Source: Turicibacter sanguinis
Lineage (GTDB): Bacteria > Bacillota_I > Bacilli_A > MOL361 > Turicibacteraceae
Reading direction: 5' to 3'
NCBI RefSeq assembly: GCF_013046825.1
Contig: NZ_CP053187.1
Coordinates: 124,001-188,000 of the forward strand
DNA: 64,000 bases
Shown piece by piece: positions 8,490 to 16,796 of this stretch (the first letter of the stretch is position 1; each line of letters begins with the position of its first letter). The notes beneath the pieces were generated by a model. The model made no database searches. It saw only the letters and a program-made list of their open reading frames with translations, and had not been told where the DNA came from. A program made the translations under genes and the position numbers.

Positions 8490-9428
8490 TTAAATATGAT
8501 GAATATGATAATAAACTGCACCAACTAAACCGGCATTATTAAAAAGCATGGCCGATTCAACTTTCAATTCTTTTTTGAACTGTTCCATTGCATGAGATAA
8601 GACATACTCTCTAATAGGCTTAATAAATCGCTCTTCTTGCGTGCAAACACCGCCACCAATCACAATAATTTCAGGATTAAATAAATGAACCAAACTCACA
8701 AGTCCTTTTGCAATCATAAGAATCCATTCTTCTACCATATCAGCTACTTTTTCATTCCCCGCTTCTAACGCCTCAAAAATAACACGTCCATTTACCTCAT
8801 CCCTTGAAACAGGTAAATCTAACTCATCATACCCCTCTAAAACTTTGTTAACTAACGCCGTCATCGATGCATAATTTTCATAGCACCCTATATTTCCACA
8901 ACGACATTTCACACCATGAGAATCAATCGAAAAATGCCCTAACTCACCCCCAATTCCAGTAGTCCCTTGCAAAATCTCGCCATTCACTAGGATTCCACCT
9001 CCAACTCCTGTTCCAATGGTTATTCCGATGACATGCTCGTAACCTTTCGCACGCCCTAACCACTTCTCACCGATAATCATACAGTTCGCATCATTTAAAA
9101 CGGTCGTTTTCAATCCATATTTAAGCTCTAATTCCTCTTTAATATTTGTATGACACCAATTTTTAATATTTCCCCCAACACCAATGACACACCCACTTCG
9201 ATAATCGATTTGTCCTGTTGCTGATACTCCAATCCCTAAAAAATCTGCCAACTCTACCTGCTCTTTTTCAAAAAACTCATCAATTGCTACCTTAACTGTT
9301 TCAATAATAGGGGTCTCATAAGCATCAAATGCAACACCTTTACTATACGTTGAAATAATCTCTCCCGTTTTATCAACAATCCCTAACTTAACAGCCGTCC
9401 CACCAATATCAACGCCTAAATATTTCAT
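8490..9428 (-). CDS. nanK: ROK-family kinase, probable N-acetylmannosamine kinase
   Basis: A 312-aa ROK sugar kinase. It has the N-terminal ATP loop GVDIGGTAVKLG, the catalytic-Asp segment LNDANC, IGTGVGGGILVNG, and the ROK zinc motif CRCGNIGCYE (preceded by GELGHF) near residues 155-180. In this setting, between NanA and NanE functions, ManNAc to ManNAc-6-P is the expected reaction; glucokinase activity is possible since ROK members are hard to tell apart. The ATG at 9428 has GGAGGGG 7 bp upstream and overlaps the stop of the preceding esterase by 4 bp (ATGA), showing translational coupling. Confidence 0.85.
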   Translation of the reverse strand: MKYLGVDIGGTAVKLGIVDKTGEIISTYSKGVAFDAYETPIIETVKVAIDEFFEKEQVELADFLGIGVSATGQIDYRSGCVIGVGGNIKNWCHTNIKEELELKYGLKTTVLNDANCMIIGEKWLGRAKGYEHVIGITIGTGVGGGILVNGEILQGTTGIGGELGHFSIDSHGVKCRCGNIGCYENYASMTALVNKVLEGYDELDLPVSRDEVNGRVIFEALEAGNEKVADMVEEWILMIAKGLVSLVHLFNPEIIVIGGGVCTQEERFIKPIREYVLSHAMEQFKKELKVESAMLFNNAGLVGAVYYHIHHI

Positions 9429-10393
9429 ACACACCCCTCCTCAAATTGAATAAATCTTAAAACTTCATCTTCAAATCGATTGCAAAGTTCATGATCAAAC
9501 TTTGCAAATACTAAGTGCATCTTATTACACATTGCCTGATTGAAAATAGCATACTGCGTACTTGGTGGACAAGATGAATCAAGCAAACCTGTTCCAAGTA
9601 AAAATTTACAGTTTAATTGCTTCGCAAAATGGACCACATCTAAATACCCAAGTCTTGAAAACACCTCATCCTCACGCTCATGAAGTGGATCAAACCATCT
9701 AAAATAATAACGAAGTCCTTCATACATTAATGAATCTAAATCCATTTCCCATACTCGTTTAAAGTCAGCTAAAAAAGGATCTTTAGCCACACATTTGTTA
9801 ATTTCTTTATTCATTGCGGCCACAACAATCGCAAGTGCTCCACCTTGTCCTTGTCCATAAGAGACTATTTTTTTGGTATCAATTTGAGGTAATTGTGATC
9901 CAATTTTTGATAATAAATAGGCATCTAAATAAACTTTTCGATAATACATTTGATCCAGTTCATCATCAATGCCTATCATTAAATGACCACAGACAGTTGT
10001 TCCTAAAACACCTCCCAAATCTTCACTCATTCCGCCTTGTCCTCGACAATCCATTGCTAACACGGCATAACCAATGCCAATATAGCGCGTTAGATGATAC
10101 CAACTCTTACTACTTTGCTTATAATCATGAAATTGAAGGATAAGCGGTACATTTTGGCGATTCTTTGGACAAATATATTTCGCATGAATTCTTGCGCCAT
10201 CAATTCCCTTAAAATATAACTCATAATAGTCAGCACACTCATTTAAGAACTCTTTTTTTACCAATTCATACTCTAAGTCTCTCTCATTTAGTCGCGCTAT
10301 TTGTCGATTCCAATAGTCAATAAAATCCGAGGGATAATTTCCTTTTCCTAAATAACAATTAAGTTCCTGTATAGGCATATCCATCATTGGCAT
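9425..10393 (-). CDS. AXE1-type esterase homologue lacking the catalytic serine
   Basis: A 322-aa alpha/beta-hydrolase of the acetyl-xylan-esterase / cephalosporin-C-deacetylase family, paralogous along its whole length to the next gene upstream. The Asp (D272, in GLLDSSCPP) and His (H301, in KFDHE) of the triad are present. The nucleophile elbow, however, reads G-Q-G-Q-G at residues 180-184 instead of G-x-S-Q-G, so Ser is replaced by Gly182 (codon GGA). The protein should be catalytically dead as an esterase, perhaps a binding or regulatory partner of its active paralogue, or drifting. The ATG at 10393 gives the same MPM-DMP start as the paralogue and has GAGGGG upstream. Confidence 0.88.
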   Translation of the reverse strand: MPMMDMPIQELNCYLGKGNYPSDFIDYWNRQIARLNERDLEYELVKKEFLNECADYYELYFKGIDGARIHAKYICPKNRQNVPLILQFHDYKQSSKSWYHLTRYIGIGYAVLAMDCRGQGGMSEDLGGVLGTTVCGHLMIGIDDELDQMYYRKVYLDAYLLSKIGSQLPQIDTKKIVSYGQGQGGALAIVVAAMNKEINKCVAKDPFLADFKRVWEMDLDSLMYEGLRYYFRWFDPLHEREDEVFSRLGYLDVVHFAKQLNCKFLLGTGLLDSSCPPSTQYAIFNQAMCNKMHLVFAKFDHELCNRFEDEVLRFIQFEEGCV

Positions 10394-10394
10394 C

Positions 10395-11360
10395 TTAATC
10401 ACTCCCCTCTAGAAAAAAATCAATTAACAAATTATCAAAAATTCCAATTTCTTCATGTTTATAATCAGGAAAGATGACGTGTTTTTTCGGTCCATTCAAA
10501 TGATTAAAAACAGCAAACTGCGTACTAGGCGGACATATCTGATCCATCAATCCTGTTCCTAATAACACAGGTACCTGAATTCGATGAGCGAAATGCTGAG
10601 CATCAATATATCCGAGTTTTGTAAATATTTCTTCTTTTCGTTCATGTAATGGATCGAACCACTTAAAGTAATAGCGAAGTCCCTCATAGGCTATCTGATC
10701 CAAATCCATTTCCCACACACGTTCATAGTCAGATAAGAATGGATACAGTGCAGCACATCGTTTTATCATTGGATTTAATGCCGTACAAATAAGAGCTAAT
10801 CCACCTCCTTGACTGGCTCCATTAGCAAAAATTCGTGTGTGATCAATCCCTTCTAACTGTTCAACAATGCGACAAAGAAGACAGATATCCTGAGCTAACT
10901 CAACATAATACATTTGTTTAGGATCCCCATCTAATCCTGCTACAATATGACCAGATACCGTCGTTCCAATTCGTTTGGATAAATCCTCACTTTTACCTCC
11001 TTGACCCGGACAATCCATTGCAATTACGGCGCATCCTATCCCAACGAAAGAGGTTTGCTCAAACCAACTTCGACTCGCTCCAGGATAGCCATGAAACTGA
11101 AGAATGAGTGGAACATTTTTGGACGATTTGGGCTTTATATATTTCGCATATCTTTTACCCCCACGTATTCCGATAAACGATATCTCATAATATTCACAAG
11201 TCTCAAACTGATAAATTTCATATGGATTCATTTCATAGTTTAACGAAACATTTAATACTTCTAAAATTCTTTCATTCCAAAAATCATCAAAATCTTGTGG
11301 AATCGGATTCGTTCCGTCGTAGATTTCAAGCTGCTTTAAAGGCATATCAACCATTGGCAT
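10395..11360 (-). CDS. AXE1-type acetyl esterase (probable sialate or glycan O-deacetylase)
   Basis: A 321-aa alpha/beta-hydrolase of the AXE1 family. The triad is complete: Ser183 in GASQGG, Asp273 in GLMDQICPP, and His302 in YKHEE. The oxyanion-side FHGY and the DCPGQGG loop are also present. The family removes acetyl groups from sugars. Between nanA and nanK the natural role would be O-deacetylation of acetylated sialic acids, which otherwise block the lyase; this is inference. The ATG at 11360 is preceded by AGGAGA. The start of the Ser-less paralogue lies 2 bp past its stop. A terminator lies between it and nanA. Confidence 0.88.
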   Translation of the reverse strand: MPMVDMPLKQLEIYDGTNPIPQDFDDFWNERILEVLNVSLNYEMNPYEIYQFETCEYYEISFIGIRGGKRYAKYIKPKSSKNVPLILQFHGYPGASRSWFEQTSFVGIGCAVIAMDCPGQGGKSEDLSKRIGTTVSGHIVAGLDGDPKQMYYVELAQDICLLCRIVEQLEGIDHTRIFANGASQGGGLALICTALNPMIKRCAALYPFLSDYERVWEMDLDQIAYEGLRYYFKWFDPLHERKEEIFTKLGYIDAQHFAHRIQVPVLLGTGLMDQICPPSTQFAVFNHLNGPKKHVIFPDYKHEEIGIFDNLLIDFFLEGSD

Positions 11361-11396
11361 CCGCGTCTCTCCTTTTAAACTAGGATTTATTTTAAA

Positions 11397-11425
11397 ATAA
11401 CACCCGCTACTTTGACGGGTGTTAT
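11397..11425 (-). terminator. terminator between nanA and esterase genes
   Basis: A 10-bp perfect stem (11397-11406 / 11416-11425) followed by TTTTAAAAT on the minus strand. No separate promoter is obvious in the ~35 bp before the esterase, so it is probably leaky and sets nanA expression above the downstream genes. Confidence 0.75.
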
Positions 11426-11460
11426 CTTTATTTAAATTTGTGTGCAGATCAATTTATCTC

Positions 11461-12390
11461 TTAAAGATGCTTTAAAAATTCAACATCATGAATTTCGTAT
11501 TTTTCTTTTAATACCTTGAATCCTTCTTTATAAATGGCTTCATTTTCAGGTGTTACATTTTCAAATGGACGACGGCAGTACCCTGCATTAATTCCCATCC
11601 ATTTAAGCATCACTTTCATTAAAGCATAGAACGATGGATAACTTAAAGCATACATAATAATTTCGACTGCTTCTTTTTGTAGACGCTTTGCCTCGTCCAA
11701 TTCCTTATTCTGGACCGCATTGTAAATATTAATAAATAATTCTGGCATCACATTGTAAAATGATCCAACAATTCCATCTGCTCCAGCTAATAGTCCAGCC
11801 ATGGCCATTTCATCTGCTCCGGAGTAAACCAAGAAATCTTCTCCAATTTCATCTTTTATTTGAGTAATTTCATATAAAGATAAGGCTGTGTATTTAATTC
11901 CTTTAACATTTTCAATTTGAGCTAATCGTTTAATAGCATTCATCCCAAGTAATCCAACAAGCGGTACGTTATAAACAATCATTGGAAGAGAGGTTGCATT
12001 GGCAATATCTTCATAGTATTTTACAATTTGATCCTCATTAAATCGCCAATAAAATGGTGGGACACTTGAAATTCCATCTGCTCCAGCTCTTTCAGCATGT
12101 TGTGCCAATTCAATTGATAATTTAGTTCCAATAGCTCCAACATGAACAACGACTGGAACGCGCCCTGCTACCTCATCCATGACAATTTCAACAACACGCA
12201 TTCTCTCAATAGATGACATGGTAAATCCTTCACCTGTTGAACCAGTTAAATATAATCCATTTACCCCTTTATCAAGTAAAAAGGAAACTAACTGCCTCAT
12301 TCCCATCTCGTCAATATTTTCGTCTTTGTCAAATACCGTTAATAATGCTGGTACAACCCCTTTAAAGTCTTGAATACTAAATTTACTCAT
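11461..12390 (-). CDS. nanA: N-acetylneuraminate lyase
   Basis: A 309-aa DHDPS-superfamily TIM barrel that splits Neu5Ac into ManNAc and pyruvate. Diagnostic features are the pyruvate-carboxylate loop GSTGEGF near residues 47-53, the catalytic Tyr in IVYNVPLVG (around 137), and the Schiff-base Lys in GIKYTALSLYEI, where the NAL-like K-Y-T-A-LSLYE pattern rather than a dihydrodipicolinate-synthase pattern follows the Lys. It starts at ATG 12390 with GGAGGGG upstream. It is first in the nanA-esterase-esterase-kinase unit, whose promoter carries a cre site. Confidence 0.95.
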   Translation of the reverse strand: MSKFSIQDFKGVVPALLTVFDKDENIDEMGMRQLVSFLLDKGVNGLYLTGSTGEGFTMSSIERMRVVEIVMDEVAGRVPVVVHVGAIGTKLSIELAQHAERAGADGISSVPPFYWRFNEDQIVKYYEDIANATSLPMIVYNVPLVGLLGMNAIKRLAQIENVKGIKYTALSLYEITQIKDEIGEDFLVYSGADEMAMAGLLAGADGIVGSFYNVMPELFINIYNAVQNKELDEAKRLQKEAVEIIMYALSYPSFYALMKVMLKWMGINAGYCRRPFENVTPENEAIYKEGFKVLKEKYEIHDVEFLKHL

Positions 12391-12489
12391 CTTTTTAAGT
12401 CCCCTCCGCCTAAGTAGCTTTTGAATCGATTATAAAAATATTTTTCAAACACTTCTTTTAAAATGGAGTTTTCCTCCAATTTCATTGTT

Positions 12490-12526
12490 ATCTTAACACT
12501 AAAACTACTATTAGTAAACGCTTACC
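12490..12526 (-). promoter_or_regulatory. nanA promoter with overlapping cre site
   Basis: On the minus strand: -35 TTTACT (12513-12518), a 17-bp spacer, and -10 TAAGAT (12490-12495). GGTAAGCGTTTACT (12513-12526) fits the inner 12 positions of the CcpA cre consensus exactly and overlaps the -35. The layout is the same as at the importer promoter. A second possible -10 (TATAAT complement, 12429-12434) lies closer to the gene but lacks a good -35. Confidence 0.7.
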
Positions 12527-12600
12527 GGCGGGATAAAGTAGAGTTCAAAAAAAAGTGAATATGAAGTGTGACTTTATCCATATCGTTTTAATATAGATTA

Positions 12601-12636
12601 AAAAGGAGTCTATCTCTTTTGAAATAGACTCCTTTT
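12601..12636. terminator. terminator after SafA-like gene
   Basis: A 13-bp perfect stem (12601-12613 / 12624-12636) with A and T flanks, just past the stop of the LysM coat-like gene. Confidence 0.85.
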
Positions 12637-12659
12637 TAGGAAATGGGATTAACTTAGTT

Positions 12660-13595
12660 TTAATAGTAAGGATAAGATGAGCCACAAGATGGTGCTCTGT
12701 GTCCATATCCCCATCCGTAATTAGGACGGCCCCATCCATAACCGCCATAATATGGATACCCCCATCCATATCCTCCGTAAAATGGATAGCCTCCCCATCC
12801 AAAACCTCCGTAAAATGGATAACCAAATCCACCCATAAAAAAGCGTTCATCTTCTGGTCCTCTTGTCATTCCACATACTGGTGGATAAGGAATCGAATAA
12901 GGACTTGGCATTGGTGGATATGGAACACCTGCATATGGGAAGGTCATCTGAGGAACATTAGGAACTTGATAATTTGTTGTCGTATAAGACGGAGCACCTT
13001 GATAATATGATTTATTCATATTAACTAGATATTCCTCCATTGTTTGTTGAGTACTTGCAATTTTTACACCCTCATTAGGCGCTTTTACTGCCTCGGTTTT
13101 GGTTTGAACCTGTTTAAGTGGAATAGTTACGGCTTCTTCGGTTTTGGTTTGAACAAGTGGGACAGTAGTCATTTCTTGATGGGTACTCACTGTGACTGGC
13201 GTCTCTGTCACTAAAGAAGTCATATTTTCAACTGGTTTTTGGGTTACCGTTTGCGTAGTCGTTGTCGTCGTTGTCGGTGTTTCAGAAAGCATATGACTCT
13301 CTGTTACTGTTACTTTTTTTGTTGGGGTTGTGTTGACAACAACAGGCTCTGTAGTTGTTGCAGTTTGTAAATTAATACTCTCCTTATCTAAATTAGGATA
13401 ATACTTTTGAATGTTTTGTGCTACATTTGGCTCATCTTTTCTGACTGGTGATGGCACTTTAACTTTTAATCCGGGTACGAGTGGAGTTAAATGATTAATA
13501 TGTGTATTCATCCCTATCAAATCCTGGACACTAACATTGTATTTTTCTGCAATAGAATCAAATGTGTCATTTCGTTGCACGATATGGATTTTCAT
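12660..13595 (-). CDS. LysM spore coat protein, SafA-like
   Basis: A 311-aa protein. Residues 1-46 are a LysM domain (KIHIVQRNDTFDSIAEKYNV, then a Leu-rich end with VPGLKVKVP). Residues ~50-185 are a Thr/Val/Glu-rich linker, and the C-terminal ~70 residues are a Tyr/Gly/Trp/Pro repeat region (units like PFYGGYGWG and YYGGYGWG). LysM plus a Tyr-rich tail is the plan of SafA, which docks the inner coat onto spore cortex. The ATG at 13595 starts at the LysM domain and has AGGAG upstream; the longer frame adds 17 unrelated residues. A sigma-E-like promoter lies 36-65 bp upstream. The name SafA rests on architecture only. Confidence 0.75.
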   Translation of the reverse strand: MKIHIVQRNDTFDSIAEKYNVSVQDLIGMNTHINHLTPLVPGLKVKVPSPVRKDEPNVAQNIQKYYPNLDKESINLQTATTTEPVVVNTTPTKKVTVTESHMLSETPTTTTTTTQTVTQKPVENMTSLVTETPVTVSTHQEMTTVPLVQTKTEEAVTIPLKQVQTKTEAVKAPNEGVKIASTQQTMEEYLVNMNKSYYQGAPSYTTTNYQVPNVPQMTFPYAGVPYPPMPSPYSIPYPPVCGMTRGPEDERFFMGGFGYPFYGGFGWGGYPFYGGYGWGYPYYGGYGWGRPNYGWGYGHRAPSCGSSYPYY

Positions 13596-13630
13596 AAGTC
13601 CGATTCTCCTCTCTACAATTTTCTCTTTAC

Positions 13631-13660
13631 AATATATGTTAACCATTTCTTGAATATAAC
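13631..13660 (-). promoter_or_regulatory. putative sigma-E promoter of SafA-like gene
   Basis: On the minus strand, GTTATATT (13653-13660), 14 bp, then CATATATT (13631-13638). The Bacillus sigma-E pattern is KMATATT, 14-15 bp, CATACAHT, so there is one mismatch in each element. It fits a mother-cell coat gene. Confidence 0.5.
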
Positions 13661-13715
13661 TTCGTATTTCATGAGAAAAAGATTCTATTATCTAAAGATA
13701 AAGATTTTTAAATGA

Positions 13716-14089
13716 TGTAATTCTTCTCAAGGGTTAGGTCTTTTAGAAGCTAGACCTATTTTTAAAAATAAAATCTATCTTCGATTACTCTAGAAAATAT
13801 CCTGCAAGAAAGACTGGCCTATCAAGAAGAAAAATCTCTGCGTTGCTAGAGTCATTTAATAACAGTTTCACACCATTACAAATCTAGACGTATAGTCAAT
13901 GCTAATCCATTACAAATAAAAATTTTTTTATTTAATCTGGCGCTCTTTAAACCAATACCGTCCCATTTTGATTATGAATTTAGAGTAAATATTTTATTTA
14001 TTATTGTTAATTTAAAAACAATAAAAGAATGAGATGAATTGACATATTCATGCTGTACCATGTTGGCTTTAAAGTAACGCATAAAACAA
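13716..14089. other. non-coding gap between SafA-like gene and obg
   Basis: No convincing gene on either strand. A small hairpin (13735-13741 / 13752-13758) followed by T on the plus strand looks like a plus-strand terminator, but there is no plus-strand gene before it. The rest is AT-rich and unremarkable. Confidence 0.5.
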
Positions 14090-14125
14090 AAAAAACCATA
14101 TTACGACATGTAACATGGTTTTTTG
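14090..14125 (-). terminator. terminator after obg
   Basis: A long stem (14092-14104 / 14110-14122, one mismatch) with a 5-nt loop and a run of eight T on the minus strand, just past the obg stop codon. Confidence 0.85.
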
Positions 14126-14133
14126 AAATAGGA

Positions 14134-15417
14134 TTAGTCTTTGAATTCAAATTCAAAGTTAAGAATACGAACAAGATCTCCATCTTGTACCCCAAGATCA
14201 CGTAATGCTTGATCAACTCCAGCATGACGTAATTGACGTGCAAATCGCATAACAGATGCTTCACGATTAAAGTCTGTTTGATGGAAGATTTTTTCAATAT
14301 GGGCTCCAGTTACCACATAAACTCCATCATCTCCACGAGTGATATGGAATTTAGCTTCTTCAGGAGCAAACTTATACATAACTGATTGTTCCACTTCTTC
14401 TTCATCATATAATGGGAATTGTGGAGTTGTTTCTAATAAATCAGCTGTTTTGTATAATAATTGGTCAATTCCTTGACGTGTTGCAGCAGAAATCTCAACG
14501 ATTGTAACATCGTCTCCTACTTTCTCTTTAAAGATACGTAAGTTTTCTTCTGCATCCGGATTATCCATTTTATTCGCCACAATAATTTGTGGGCGTTCAA
14601 GAAGTTTATAACGATATTGTCCTAATTCGTTATTAATCGTTACATAATCTTCATAAGGATCTCGGCCTTCCATTCCTGACATATCAATAACATGTAAAAT
14701 AACACGTGTACGTTCAATATGTCGTAAGAATTGATGACCAAGTCCAGCTCCACTTGCCGCTCCCTCAATTAATCCCGGTAAATCAGCCATAACGAATGAA
14801 CGACCATCCGGAACTCCAACAACACCTAAATTTGGCACTAATGTTGTGAAGTGATAAGCAGCGATTTTTGGTTTACAAGCTGAAACAACAGAAATTAAAG
14901 TTGATTTTCCGACACTCGGGAATCCAACTAATCCAACATCAGCTAAAACTTTTAATTCAACACGAATTTCGCGTTTTTGTCCTAACTCACCATTTTCAGC
15001 AAGTTCTGGCGCTGTATTTCTTGGTGTAGCAAAATGAATATTTCCACGTCCTCCGCGTCCACCTTTTGCAATAACAGCACGTTGTCCATTTTCAGTTAAA
15101 TCAGCAATAATTAAATTTGTGCTCGTATCATAAACGATTGTTCCAACAGGAACTTTAACAATTAAATCGTCTGAATTTTTACCATGGCAACTTTTTGCCA
15201 TTCCATTTTCACCATTCTTAGCGGCTAAAACTCGGTTATAGCGAAGATCGAGTAACGTTGATAATCCTTCATCTGCGACGAAAACGACACTTCCACCGTT
15301 TCCTCCATCTCCACCTGCAGGTCCACCATTGGCGATATATTTTTCGCGACGGAAGGCAACAGCACCATTTCCTCCATCACCTGCCGTCACTTTAATTTTG
15401 ACTTGATCTATAAACAA
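14134..15417 (-). CDS. obg: GTPase Obg/CgtA
   Basis: A 427-aa ribosome-associated GTPase needed for growth and, in Bacillus, for sporulation signalling. Residues 1-158 are the Gly-rich Obg fold. The G domain follows with P-loop GFPSVGKST (around 166), DLPGLIEGA (G3) and NKMD (G4). The last ~75 residues form the OCT domain found in Firmicute and actinobacterial Obg. It starts with TTG at 15417, 6 bp after GAGGG; no ATG is near. In Bacillus spo0B lies between rpmA and obg; here only a terminator and 150 bp of non-coding DNA separate them. Confidence 0.97.
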   Translation of the reverse strand: MFIDQVKIKVTAGDGGNGAVAFRREKYIANGGPAGGDGGNGGSVVFVADEGLSTLLDLRYNRVLAAKNGENGMAKSCHGKNSDDLIVKVPVGTIVYDTSTNLIIADLTENGQRAVIAKGGRGGRGNIHFATPRNTAPELAENGELGQKREIRVELKVLADVGLVGFPSVGKSTLISVVSACKPKIAAYHFTTLVPNLGVVGVPDGRSFVMADLPGLIEGAASGAGLGHQFLRHIERTRVILHVIDMSGMEGRDPYEDYVTINNELGQYRYKLLERPQIIVANKMDNPDAEENLRIFKEKVGDDVTIVEISAATRQGIDQLLYKTADLLETTPQFPLYDEEEVEQSVMYKFAPEEAKFHITRGDDGVYVVTGAHIEKIFHQTDFNREASVMRFARQLRHAGVDQALRDLGVQDGDLVRILNFEFEFKD

Positions 15418-15529
15418 GGCAATCCCTCAATTCTATTTTGCGAAGCAAAAGCTTCATCAATTTGATTATCTATTTATATTATCAATTGATTTAGTCTTTC
15501 TCATACAAAGAAATCTACATAAAAATAAA

Positions 15530-15551
15530 CCCCTAATCTGATGATTAGGGG
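15530..15551 (-). terminator. terminator after rpmA
   Basis: A 9-bp GC-containing stem (15530-15538 / 15543-15551) with a 4-nt loop and a T-rich tail on the minus strand. It ends the rplU-prp-rpmA operon. Confidence 0.85.
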
Positions 15552-15565
15552 AATTATTCAATCAA

Positions 15566-15850
15566 TTAGTTAGCTGCTGGGTAAACAGAAACTTGTTTTT
15601 TGTCGCGTCCTAAACGCTCGAATTTAACAACACCATCGATTTTGCAGAATAAAGTGTGATCTACACCCATACCTACGTTTACACCTGGATAAATACGAGT
15701 TCCACGTTGACGGTAGATGATTGATCCTGCAGTAGCAAATTGTCCATCAGCTAATTTAGCTCCTAAACGTTTTGACTCAGAGTCACGACCATTCTTTGTA
15801 GAACCAACACCTTTTTTAGATGCGAATAATTGTAAATTTAATTTTAACAT
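15566..15850 (-). CDS. rpmA: 50S ribosomal protein L27 (cleaved N-terminus type)
   Basis: A 94-aa ribosomal protein of the peptidyl-transferase region. The N-terminus [20 protein letters not shown] has the Firmicute extension ending in F before ASKKG. In Staphylococcus aureus the protease Prp removes this extension to expose the functional N-terminus. The prp gene is directly upstream in the same operon. The start is ATG 15850 with a GGAGG-type site. Confidence 0.98.
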   Translation of the reverse strand: MLKLNLQLFASKKGVGSTKNGRDSESKRLGAKLADGQFATAGSIIYRQRGTRIYPGVNVGMGVDHTLFCKIDGVVKFERLGRDKKQVSVYPAAN

Positions 15851-15861
15851 GTTTCCACCTC

Positions 15862-16173
15862 CTATTTGTTTTCTATTACTGTTAAATATTTAAAATGATC
15901 TTCTTCAATCGTATTCAAAGAAGTCAACATTCCAAACATCAGCGTTTGAGCCGCATCAGTTGATGGAATATTTTCAACGAATAAATAACCATCTTCCATT
16001 TTAATTGTAAGTTCTGATTCATCTAAGCTGATAATGGAATTGGTTAAGCCAATCGAAACAGCACTCACCGCAGCGCAGACTAAGTCTTCACCTGGTTCAC
16101 CTGCAAAGGCATGGCCGCTAATCTCAAATGACTCTACTTTATTGTTTTTATAGTTAAAATTGGCTGTAATCAT
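15862..16173 (-). CDS. prp: ribosomal-processing cysteine protease Prp (YsxB)
   Basis: A 103-aa cysteine protease that trims the N-terminal extension of L27. The invariant pair is visible: His in SGHAFAG (residue 21) and Cys in [11 protein letters not shown] (residue 33), spaced as in staphylococcal Prp. It lies between rplU and rpmA as in other Firmicutes, 11 bp before its substrate gene. It is essential where tested in that family. Confidence 0.95.
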   Translation of the reverse strand: MITANFNYKNNKVESFEISGHAFAGEPGEDLVCAAVSAVSIGLTNSIISLDESELTIKMEDGYLFVENIPSTDAAQTLMFGMLTSLNTIEEDHFKYLTVIENK

Positions 16174-16184
16174 GTGTCAACTAA

Positions 16185-16493
16185 TTAAGCGTTGATTGCT
16201 TCGATAACAACTTTAGTGTATGGTTGACGGTGACCTTGTTTCTTTTTGTAACCTTTTTTTGGTTTGTATTTGAACACGATAATTTTTTCACCTTTACCAT
16301 GTTTCTCAACCTTAGCAGTTACAGTTGCACCTTCTACTAAAGGAGCACCAACTTTTGTGTTTTCTCCTCCAACGAATAATACCTCGTCGAAAGTTACAAC
16401 TTCACCTTCAGCAACATTTAATTTTTCAATGTAGATTGCTTGACCTACTTCAACTTTTAATTGTTTACCACCAGTTTTAATAATAGCGTACAT
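16185..16493 (-). CDS. rplU: 50S ribosomal protein L21
   Basis: A 102-aa ribosomal protein with the usual start [14 protein letters not shown] and the C-terminal [17 protein letters not shown] signature. It is first in the rplU-prp-rpmA operon, preceded by a strong sigma-A promoter and a ~100-nt leader resembling the Firmicute L21 leader. Confidence 0.98.
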   Translation of the reverse strand: MYAIIKTGGKQLKVEVGQAIYIEKLNVAEGEVVTFDEVLFVGGENTKVGAPLVEGATVTAKVEKHGKGEKIIVFKYKPKKGYKKKQGHRQPYTKVVIEAINA

Positions 16494-16499
16494 TTACCT

Positions 16500-16603
16500 G
16501 CACCTCCTTAAAATTTAACTAAGACTCGCCATCAAAGGCATATGAAGTTTCATATTTGAAACCTTGTCCGAGCGGTTGTAGTACCCTAAGGTGCTAACAA
16601 CAT
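16500..16603 (-). ncRNA. L21 leader (cis-regulatory, rplU 5' UTR)
   Basis: The ~100-nt transcribed leader between promoter and rplU has a hairpin (GAAACTTCATATGCC region) and an upstream conserved-looking single-stranded tract (ACAACCGCTCGGACAAGG on the minus strand). Its position and this CGCTCGGAC element suggest the L21_leader family, which is thought to provide feedback on this operon. The family assignment is from memory. Confidence 0.55.
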
Positions 16604-16608
16604 GATTC

Positions 16609-16637
16609 ATTATATCAAAGTGAATCCTATTCGTCAA
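16609..16637 (-). promoter_or_regulatory. sigma-A promoter of rplU operon
   Basis: TTGACG (16632-16637), a 17-bp spacer and TATAAT (16609-16614), read on the minus strand. This is close to consensus, as expected for a ribosomal operon. Confidence 0.85.
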
Positions 16638-16757
16638 CGATTTATAAGTGGTTATGTCTACCTTTTTTTACGTTTATCTATTCAATTTGACATTCACTGA
16701 ACTAATCTATGAGATAATCTATTCATTTTATTTTGGTTTATTTTTCACTTTTAAAAC

Positions 16758-16796
16758 AAAAAGCCTTATGTTTTTTTACGCACATAAGACTTTTTT
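16758..16796. terminator. terminator after orphan receiver gene
   Basis: The stem 16758-16770 / 16783-16796 has A/T flanks on both strands. It overlaps the end of the receiver gene and separates it from the rplU promoter. Confidence 0.75.

Noticed and set aside
12545-13010. About 100-codon frames on both strands over the Gly/Tyr repeats of the SafA-like gene
   Set aside because: Shadows of repetitive coding DNA; no start signals, and the true frame has a LysM domain.
14007-14297. 96-codon minus-strand frame at the 3' end of obg
   Set aside because: An overlapping alternative frame of the obg C-terminal domain and terminator; no ribosome-binding site and low-complexity composition.
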